This document shows, one piece after another, positions 34,440 through 64,000 of a stretch of 64,000 nucleotides of DNA; positions within the stretch are counted from its first letter, which is position 1, and every line of letters begins with the position of its first letter. The position numbers were made by a program, and so were the translations under genes. The DNA is from Acanthosepion lycidas (lineage: Eukaryota > Mollusca > Cephalopoda > Sepiida > Sepiidae). Location: the NCBI GenBank assembly GCA_963932145.1, contig OZ010613.1:43628400-43692399 (forward strand), written 5' to 3'. The notes under the pieces are model-generated. The model saw nothing but the letters and a program-made list of their open reading frames with translations. It searched no databases and was not told the origin of the DNA.

Positions 34440-35560
34440 TGCTTGAAGCCATTTTAATCATTGATCTCAGATCAGAAGCTGCATGTATACAGCTGAGAGC
34501 TAAGATATTTTTGAATGAGTTTGGTCACATACATATAAAAATCTTGACCTGACAAGGCAATTTAAGTTCACAACTCGGCTACATGGGCTAATGTTTTAGT
34601 TTTGTAGCAGCTTGCAAACAACAAAAAAGCTCAAATGCAATTTTAATTGATACCAAATGATTAATTAAATTAAATTAAACGAGAAAGGGATAAAAACTAG
34701 AAATGCATGAAATGCACACAAATCACCTTCCTGGGAAACACTAATGCAACAAGAAAATAAACCATGATGTTCTTTACTTCAGGCCAAAACATAGTACAAC
34801 TCACAACCAGAACTGGAAGCCAATCTCAAATCGCGTTGTTCCACTGGGAGCAAAGAATTTTAGTTTTGATTTGGGTTTGTGGTAGATGGCTGCTGCCGTT
34901 GGCTTAATAAAAAAATTTATATTTAAAATAACTTGAGCTTATTTAATTGAAATAAATATAAGATTTATTTTATTTCCGTTGAACTCGCAATATTTCAGTG
35001 AAAAAAGAAATATTCGCTAAAAAAATATAATTTAGGAAACTTGATCTTGTTACTTAAAAGTCAATTTAACATTTTTTTTTACTTAATCTTCTTTGAAATT
35101 TTGATTCATAAAAAATATACTAATGAACAACTTTATTTTTGCATAACAAATATATTGATGATAAAAATGTCTTTCTAAAATGTATTAATTAAAACAAATT
35201 ATCTGTCTATATTTTTGAGATGAGGTATTATGTACACTATTTACATTATTCGGACTATTGTCCTCATTTTTGTTGTTAAAACAAAGTATTTTGAATATTA
35301 GATTAGTATGACACCATGACTAGCGTAAAAGGTTGACTGTCGATATAATTTTTATTTCTAAGGAAAGAAAAATACGTCTCAGATTTGTGCCACTTTTGGG
35401 GTATAGTGTAAGAGGTGAAATTGTGAGCTTGGGTGGGATTGGTCGTTAGGTACAGTCTTAGATCTGTTGAACTTGAGTGTTGTTTTCATTTAATAAAGGA
35501 ATTATTAGTTGAAATGAGTGACACACAATGAATCTTTACCATTCAGTTTTGTTTTGATCA
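34440..35560. other. No recognisable gene; short SINE B end near 35.24 kb
   Basis: ACATTATTCGGACTATTGTC at 35.24 kb is the 3' end of a family B copy in minus orientation. The rest is AT-rich and unassigned. Confidence 0.45.
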
Positions 35561-35564
35561 GGGA

Positions 35565-36264
35565 TGTGACACAATGTCAGATGGAGGTGACAGATGACAC
35601 CTGTGATAATCAGGTCAAATGAGGCTGAGATTCCGGAATATGGAAAATGTTCCACTGAAGGTGGATATGAGCGATACAAGGCCACAATTTTGATTGGACC
35701 ACCAATAAGAGAGGGGTTGGGCTGGACCAGCTCATCTCACCCTCTGATACTTACTACACAAGGCCATTATTTTGATTGGTACACCAATCATATTGGGTTC
35801 TTGAGGGTTTTCCTTTCTCCCCTTCGATGCATATGACACCATTGGTCAAGCATTATTATTGGTTAGCCAATCAAAGCAGTCCAATTGGGATTTGCACCTT
35901 CATAAAAGAAATTGCCGAGAGAGCAGAAGTAAGATCTCACTGGTCCCGCCACTAATAAGAATGACACACCTCCCTGCCGGATGGGAGTGGTACCTCAATC
36001 AACTAAAGACCCATTCTCTACACTGTTTTTTGAACTCCCTTGATCCCCTGCCTTCATTTAAATAGTTTAGCCATAACTGCAACCGCCAGTTGATCTCTTC
36101 CTCTCAACTCAAGAATTCCTTATACGAAGGGAAATGTTTATGCATTCATGATCTTAATCACTCATTGTACCATAAATAAAAGTTGTTATTTTTATACTTG
36201 TTAATGAATGTTATTGAATTTAATTAAGTTTACCAGGTTAACTGGGGACGTTAGTCTTTCACAA
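35565..36264 (+). mobile_element. Possible solo LTR-like unit, about 700 bp, old
   Basis: It starts TGTGACAC and ends TTTCACA. Between 35.69 and 35.89 kb it holds at least nine CCAAT or ATTGG pentamers, then a TATA-like CATAAAAG, and a polyadenylation signal AATAAA at about 36.17 kb. That is the plan of an LTR control region. No clear target duplication was seen, so a cellular promoter relic is possible. Confidence 0.3.
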
Positions 36265-36331
36265 TCATAGCTAAGACAGAGAGAAGTCAAACAATTTTTC
36301 AGATATTCCTGCGTATACTAAAATGAAACAA

Positions 36332-38030
36332 GAAGTAGTATGTACTCAACTGCCTCAGGGGCAATAGCCCTAGTTATTTATAGTCTTTGTGACTTCATAT
36401 GTAAATGGATCGCCTTATTGCTCTTTACCGAAGAAGTTTTATCCTCTTATTTTCCCTGGTATCTCTTCTAGGAGCTTTTGTCTCCTCACTATCTTCTTCC
36501 ATCTACCTAAAAGATTGTCTTGATATGGGAGATCGTGGTCTTTTTCTTTTTTCATAGTGTGTTCCTCCAACAGTTGTTCTTGTTCATCATCAGAGTCTAT
36601 GTTACTCTCGATTTCACTGTCTTGTTTGTCTTGGCACTATCCCTTTTATTACTTTCAGGCTCACCATACATTTCTTCATTGCTGTCGTGTTGCAATCTAA
36701 CCTGGTCTGCATGCGCAAATATTTCATTTCCATTTTTTTTCTATTATTATAGTGTTCTATCACATATCCATCCTATAACTGTAAACTGTGAAGCATGTGA
36801 TATTGTCCGATTACTTAGAAACATTTCTTCCTAGATTGTTGCTCTCTTTTCTTTCCATTGTACACATATTTTCAATCCATTTTTTATAGTTTGCACCATC
36901 CTACCTGCTAATTCATTTGATTGCGGATGATAGTGGGGTTATATGATTTGCATCCTTTTAGATTCATTGGTCTTTTTGTACCATACTTTTTCATTGGTGT
37001 CATAAGACATGGTCAATGGGGGGGGGGGGTCTAATTTGTCTACCCATGAGGGCGGATGGGCTTTTCGAATTTCCAGCATGTGATATTGTCCGATAACTTA
37101 GAAACATTTCTTCCTAGATTGTTGCTCTCTTTTCTTTCCATTGTACACATATTTTCAATCCATTTTTTATAGTTTGCACCATCCTTCCTGCTAATTTATT
37201 TGATTGCGGATGATAGTGGGGGTTATATGATTTGCATCCATTTTGTTCAATCATTGGCATAATTCCTCCTCACAGAACTCTGGGACATTATCAGATATTA
37301 GCATTTCCAGAATTCCATTTCTTAAAAATATGATCCTTAATTTTTGTTCTTTTAAATTTTCCAATTAATTCTTGTTGCTGAACAAATTCAACATACTTTT
37401 CTAGTAACAATTTTCCCAGTTGTAAATGCATCAGTCATTTTGCCGATACTCCTCATTTTGAAGGCCGTTCACCAACTTCATTTGGATCAAATCCTCTTTG
37501 ATTAACTGTTTTTCTGATCCCAGTTTCTCAAATTCACAATATTTAGCAGCCTGTTTTAAATGAAGAACATATTCGATAACGGGTTCATTCACTTTTTGAG
37601 AAATATTCATAAACTTATCTCTCTCTGCATTTACTAGATATTTTTCTTGGGTGTTACGTTTTTCACTATTAGTTGACTTATATCGACAAATGTAATTTCC
37701 ACCAACTGTACAATTGCTGATAATTTTATAATGGCCTCACAACCGGCAGTTGCCACCAAGTGGTCAGTTATTTGGTTTTCTCCTCCAATTGATTTTGAAC
37801 CATTTCACATTTTTGTTCTAAATTTAACTGCCAGTATTCTAAGCCACGATTGTGCGTATTCATAATTATCAAGTGATAGTTGTTCGTTCGTTTCATTAGA
37901 TCTCGGCGACGCCATTGTTGTATCGTGTTATCTACTCACCGGAAGTAGTATGCACTCTACTGTCTCATGGGTAATAATCGTAGCTATGTATAGCCTTTGT
38001 GACTTCATATATAAATAAGTCACCTCTGAA
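36332..38030 (-). mobile_element. LTR retrotransposon fossil (Ty3/gypsy type), broken
   Basis: Direct repeats of about 83 bases at both ends share AGTAGTATG.ACTC and TATAG.CTTTGTGACTTCAT. Inside, on the minus strand, are a gag-like start (MASPRSNETNEQLSLDNYEY, at the 38-kb side) and integrase-like pieces (PHYHPQSNELAGRMVQTIKN). The integrase-like stretch is present twice in tandem (about 36.75-36.95 and 37.07-37.26 kb). Most of pol is absent. An old, heavily broken copy. Confidence 0.7.
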
Positions 38031-38527
38031 AAACAATGTGAGGATATCACATTCAGTGTCGTCAAACTTGTTCAATATGCAGAATTTCTTGAAGACTTTG
38101 ACAATGATAGCGGCTTCCAACTCTTCCCAGGTGTTGACAATCCACTTGCGGGTGTTTTCAAGCTCTGATTTTCTTATTCTGTATGATTTATTTCCCTTTG
38201 TTGCCATATGCCATTAGAGAGATATTATCTTTCTGATAAACAAATAAATCCAATTTAACCTGATTTTGTTTGTTTTAAGTCATGGAAAAAATTCGTTTGA
38301 ATTCTAAACTAAAGTGTAATATGCAGACTTTTGAACATGATTTTGGATGGAAAAAAACTGCGTCTTATACACACAGTATTTATTTTTAAAATTATAAGAA
38401 GGTAATATAAAATAATTAAAAGGTGAAAATAGAATAATTAAAAGTAATACAATATAAACAAAGCTTGTTTATTTCTCTTTCTCTTGGGGAGAGAAAAATA
38501 TGAATTAAATAAATGATTAATAGAAGT

Positions 38528-38740
38528 TGGTAAATATTATGACAGTTTAAGTTGTTTTATTATCCTTAGTTTTAAAAGAAGTGTTAAAAAATATTATGAT
38601 AGTTTAAGTTGTTTTATTATCCTTAGTTTTAAAAGAAGTGTTAAAAATATTATGATAGTTTAAGTTGTTTTATTATCCTTAGTTTTAAAAGAAGTGTTAA
38701 AAATATTATGATAGTTTAAGTTGTTTTATTATCCTTATTT
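38528..38740. repeat. Tandem repeat, unit about 63 bp, 3.5 copies
   Basis: TATTATGATAGTTTAAGTTG then TTTTATTATCCTTAGTTTTA and AAAGAAGTGTTAAAAA repeat almost without change. Confidence 0.9.
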
Positions 38741-38744
38741 TATA

Positions 38745-40250
38745 TTTTTCTCTTGTAGAACTTAAAATAGATTTTAAAATCAGAATAATTGAAAAAGCCT
38801 CATTGTGTGCAGTTAAATATTTTATAACCTTTTAGTGTGTTGGCTACTTTTATAATTAATGTATGTTTTACGAAAATATTTTACATGAAATAATGGTGGT
38901 GAAAAATTAGAAGCACAAAATAAGAGAGACTGATTGATTTGCAATGCAAGATAAACATTCATTTAACAAAAATAACAAAAAGAAAGTTTAAGAGTTTCTT
39001 TTCCAAGAAATGAATGGAATACACAATGAAAATTGTTAATGAATATATTTGATTGTGACTTGCCTGTGTTTGTGTGTGAAGCGTCCACAGTCCTTTTTCT
39101 TCAGTGTGAAAAGTCGATGGCACACACTTCGAAAGGATACAAAACAGGAAGAGAGAGTTACTTAAGAGCTCCCTTAAGTAACGCTCTCTTAAGTTCCTCC
39201 GAGGTGCTGCTGATAATGTTAAGGCACCACAATCTCAAACAGGTAAAATAAAAAAATAAAAGCAATGAATTAAACTCAAAAGTATCATTTAAGTAGTTTT
39301 TAGTTAATTTATTGTAGGCTCAGTCTACCCGGATTAAAAGTGAAAAATTAAAATCCGAGTGTCGTGCCCACAAATACAACATAATGTGAAGATTTTTTTT
39401 TCTTTTTTACATATGCAAAGGGAAAACCAGACTGAAATGATCATATACTTATGTACATATTAACATTTGTTTTTACATGATAAACATTGTATTTGTTCTG
39501 GTCGTAAAAAAAAAATCAGTTCAAATGTTCAACAAAAATTTCCATTTGTTAAAGTGTAGTTCATAAAGTCATAGGCCTTGGTCAATATAAAGTGTGTATG
39601 TATGTGCGTGTGTCTGAAGCACATTTTAACGGAGTATGTGGGTGGCTTCTGACTGAATATGTGTTGAGAGAGTGAATCACATTAGTAGAAACGTATGTGT
39701 ATGTGAGTGCTAATACGTGAAATCTGATTACGGTGGTTCCAAAAACGAATAGATATACAGATAGATGATCAGACTCACTTTTTTCCACGGCTATGAATAT
39801 TTCTTTGAATTGTGTGAATATTCCTTTGAATGGTGCGTAGTCATCGCTGACTGAGGTGTTGTCATGGTAACAAGAGAATTCTGGTCAGGTGTTTAAAGAA
39901 CCAATCAGCTGTCATCGACAGGTGATCCACGTCCAGCTGCTGACTGGGATTTTGCACTGTGTGTCTATATTACCCCGAAAATCGGTGTATTAATAGTTAT
40001 CCTGATCATGTGATTGGCTCCAAATGAAAGCTTTTCAGTTTACGCGGGACAGCACCCAGTGACCAGTTCATTTGAAGTTCAAACATTCGGACGTAGTCTA
40101 AAGCATAGCATGTGACTGTACTGTCCAATCAAATTCTAGAAACCACTTATTTAATTTTGGATCCTATTTTTTTTTTACTGATCTGTACAAGTTTTTATTT
40201 TAGTGATCCTGATCCTATTTATGTGTGAGTGTTTCTTACTTATTTGTGTT
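38745..40250. other. No recognisable gene
   Basis: A frame at 39033-39251 ends at CAAACAG followed by GTAAAA, but it lacks any recognisable domain. A CCAAT-bearing, less AT-rich stretch lies at 39.83-40.10 kb. Confidence 0.4.
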
Positions 40251-40254
40251 TCAA

Positions 40255-40405
40255 CTATTGGTTGTAAAATATAGGATTTTATATCGTATATAATTTTTAT
40301 ACTTTTAAGGATATTATAAAAAATAAAATTTATTCCACTAAGTTTCAAAGCGTATGTGGAATAAAAAATCACCTTCTTTAACTATTAGTTATATAAGATC
40401 GTTTA
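40255..40405 (+). repeat. Direct repeat Z, copy 1 (copy 2 at 43.52-43.69 kb)
   Basis: GGTTGTAAAATATAGGATTT, AAATTTATTCCACTAAGTTT and ATAAGATCGTTT are shared with the second copy in the same order. The pair brackets METTL2/8 exon 1a. Confidence 0.75.
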
Positions 40406-40693
40406 TTTTGAAGCATAAGCAATAACAATTTCTATATTGTAGTCTTTTTGATTATTCATACATTTTACAATTTTACACACCTGTTGTGATAACAGTAGAA
40501 GACTACTATTATTAACCTAGAACCTTAATGACAGCTTATTGCTTACAGTCGTAGATAAATGTCACTTTCACTATGTTTAAACAAAAATTAAGCATTTAAT
40601 TCTTAAATTTACTTTGAAACAAATCTCTAAGACAAATATTTGAATTTTTAAGAGATTTTTTTTAAATTTGTTGCTTTCATTTTTCGTCTATAT

Positions 40694-40994
40694 CAGCGTT
40701 TCTAAACCAGTTTTCCTTGTGTCCCATTTTTGATGTGAAAAACATTCCTGGCCCACATAAGCACAAATAGAAATTCTATTTAACTGGAAATATATTTTTT
40801 TTATTTACAAAGCAAAATGTAAATCCTGATTTATGATGACGCTTCTCCTTCTCGTGTCAGTCTATCAGCTTGTCAAGTTGAACTTCCAAGTCTTATTTCA
40901 ACTTCTCCTCTCTTTTCAATCTGCACCCCCGGGTCCATTTTTAAAAATTCAAAGGTCTATTTGTGGAATGAAGCTCTCCTATTGAGAATCACTG
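40694..40994. mobile_element. hAT-like MITE, about 301 bp
   Basis: Ends CAGCGTTTCTAAACCAG and ATTGAGAATCACTG resemble the CAGTGGTTCTCAACC termini of hAT elements. The flanking octamers match only partly (TCTATAT against TCTCTAT). Confidence 0.4.
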
Positions 40995-40999
40995 ATCTC

Positions 41000-42250
41000 T
41001 ATAATGGTGTTTCATGACTGATGACTAACCGTGCCAATGTTTTAAAAATATCTAAAAATTTTACATACGTAAATTTATTTAAACTCAAATTCAAATAGAA
41101 CCAAAATTTAATTTCAAAGATAAATTATTTAAAATGCAGTTTGTTTTGTGTATGTGTGTGTGTGTTTTCAGTTTGGGTTTTTCGTTTTCTTTTTTTTCTT
41201 TCTTTTTTTGTTGTTTTTTGTGCTTTTATTTATTGATTTTTGTGGTGGTGGTGGTGTGGTGGTAACTAGTTCTTTACTAATTACAAATTTATATTAATCC
41301 ACACAAGACGATGAGAACTAAAAGGTCATTGGAAAATTTATAGACAAATCTTCTAAGTGGTTACGGCTTAGATTCTTGAATATAGGCATTTAAAATCGTA
41401 GCATTTTTACATTGATTTGAGCTGAACACCATCTCCAAGCGATGAAAAACTTGTTGACACTATATTGGTGATCTGATAACCCAAATCAGTTGCTTCTTTA
41501 AAAAAAAAACTATTGTTTTTCCCGTTTTTGAAATTTGTACAGGATTTGGATTAAATTGCATCAATTGGATTGAATTTTGAGTCCATAAAATTAATTGGGA
41601 AATTAAATAGTTTACTTTTATTTTTAAAAGACTGAGTAGGAATTTAATAGCTTAAGAAAAAAAAAAGATTTTCCTAAAATTGTTGATATATAAAAATTTA
41701 TATATCATTTTCCCATTGGTAATATAAAAATGCAATTAAAAGATTTATTTAATAAGGCTATTAGGTTGGTGCAAAAATAATGACGTAATAATGTCGTTTT
41801 TTGACGTTAAAAAATACGTCAAAAAACGACATTATTACGTCATTATTTTTGCATCAACCTAATAATTAGAATTGTAATTTAATTTAGGTTTGCGTTTAAT
41901 AAATTTAAATTTGATATGTAGAATTTTTAAAATGAAGATGCACAAAACTAACCTGGAAATAATATTTTAAGTTAAAATTCATGCTGCAAAAACTAGAAAA
42001 CAGATGGAAGTCGTTTTTTAATCAATTTTAAATTTAAAGAAAAATATTGTACCATTCTTTGGTTATAAGAAAAAATCATTGTTTTATTAAATGTCATTTT
42101 TTTTATATCTTCCTTGTCTACAAGATTCTATGATCTATTTCCCAATATTTCCTTCAGGTATGATGAATCGAAACTTGAGTACAGAATGAAGTCACATCTA
42201 ATGTAATTTGTTTTTTGTGTGTTTTTTTAATATTGTATGAAAGGCAACTG
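41000..42250. other. Upstream of exon 1a: AT-rich, one MITE, no promoter recognised
   Basis: Apart from the palindromic MITE at 41.76 kb and a (GGT)n near 41.24 kb I see no TATA, CpG-rich or ETS/YY1-type promoter in the kilobase before exon 1a, which fits with the true 5' end being further upstream. Confidence 0.4.
41761..41862. mobile_element. Palindromic mariner MITE (MADE1-like), copy 2
   Basis: A 102-bp hairpin almost identical to the copy at 23.5 kb, again flanked by TA. It lies about 450 bases before the exon 1a start codon. Confidence 0.9.
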
Positions 42251-42309
42251 GCGTGAAAATCTTGGAGAGTGACCTCCCCTTGAGGCTGACTCTTCCTTTC
42301 ATAGCAAGC

Positions 42310-63412
<21,103 letters not shown>

Positions 63413-63594
63413 GTGAGTTATCTCCCTTAGTTTATCATGACGTATTCTTTGTTACCAATGGATAGAAATGATAGATTTACTATACAATGTTCTTTTCGCT
63501 GCACAAAAATTAAATTTGAATCTTATTTTTTTTTTTTTTTTTTGTAAACGAATTCTCCTTTTTTTTTTTTTTTTTTTTTTTTTTAATGAACTTG

Positions 63595-64000
63595 TATTTT
63601 ATGGATTTTTTTTCTTCAAAATTTTCTGTCAGAGATGCAATGCTCTCAGTAATTTTTGCTCCTTTACCATCACACTTTATCCTTATTCCACAATCCATTT
63701 GCACAAACCTATTAAATTGTTACTTATTGTTTCCCCTTGTTTCTCTTGTTTTTCAATATGCCCTGTGTGTGTTAAATTCTCTAAGTCCTCTTTCCTCATT
63801 ATCTGTTCCAGAAATTTCAATTGTTTCTTACTGAATGTCAGTATTGGTTTTCTTGTGGTTACTATTTTCTTTAAGACTTGTTACATGAGTGATACAACCA
63901 AATCTCAATCTCTTCATCTTTGAGGAGATAGTCCCACATTTACATTAGCAACCATATAGGATATTAAATATTACATAGCAGATCAACATTCTTTTCTTTG
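63595..64000 (-). mobile_element. RTE-like LINE fragment, C-terminal part, cut by the window edge
   Basis: The + strand phrases ATCCATTTGCACAAACCTAT, TGTGTTAAATTCTCTAAGTC and GGAGATAGTCCCACATTTAC correspond to those of the minus-strand LINE at 6.4-6.9 kb and 44.0-44.3 kb. Confidence 0.65.

Noticed and set aside
39033-39251. Possible upstream exon with a CAG/GTAAAA donor
   Set aside because: The donor is weak, no homology is visible, and nothing links it to the METTL2/8 gene.
42253-42309. Upstream extension of the exon 1a protein
   Set aside because: The in-frame extension begins with GTG after a TGA and has no ATG; the ATG at 42310 has good context.

Overview
This window looks like a gene-poor, repeat-dense metazoan chromosome segment, most likely from a mollusc and probably a cephalopod such as an octopus. 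The evidence is indirect. It is AT-rich and full of (TA)n and (GATA)n arrays. It carries many small tRNA- and 5S-derived SINEs, mariner-type elements and truncated LINEs, and it holds one split gene with kilobase-long introns.

The only host gene I can support is on the + strand from about 42.3 kb to beyond the right edge. It encodes a METTL2/METTL8-family tRNA 3-methylcytidine (m3C32) methyltransferase. Seven consecutive coding segments join in phase, and the gene is cut off after the conserved [16 protein letters not shown] motif, roughly 75-80 codons short of the usual end. Two alternative first coding exons end in the same phase and in related peptides (TLTDPNNVFQHNAW and PLTDPQIVFDHNNW). 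Exon 1a begins with an acidic, cytosolic-looking N-terminus. Exon 1b begins with an arginine-rich leader without acidic residues, which looks like a mitochondrial targeting sequence. The locus may therefore make from one gene the cytosolic (METTL2) and mitochondrial (METTL8) enzymes that vertebrates encode in separate genes. This is the main finding. Exon 2 ends in a GC donor. A decayed copy of exon 4, split by a SINE with a 12-bp target duplication, lies in intron 3.

Layout: 0-6.3 kb has a LINE tail, a Penelope-like fragment, SINEs and microsatellites. At 6.3-11.6 kb is a minus-strand RTE-like LINE with endonuclease and reverse transcriptase remnants, interrupted by a 1.28-kb mariner and by GC-rich repeat units. 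At 11.7-16.3 kb are a GC-rich unassigned block, a 36-bp minisatellite and tRNA-like repeats. At 16.7-16.9 kb is a promoter-like cluster followed by a possible noncoding exon. At 17-35 kb are truncated LINEs, SINEs, MITEs and inverted repeats. At 35.5-38.1 kb are LTR-type fossils. From 42.3 kb the METTL2/8 gene has introns full of SINEs, MITEs, tandem repeats, LINE pieces and one Ty3/gypsy fossil.

Limits: everything was read by eye. Family names for repeats rest on motif recognition, repeat boundaries are approximate unless a target duplication is given, and no transcript or database evidence was available.
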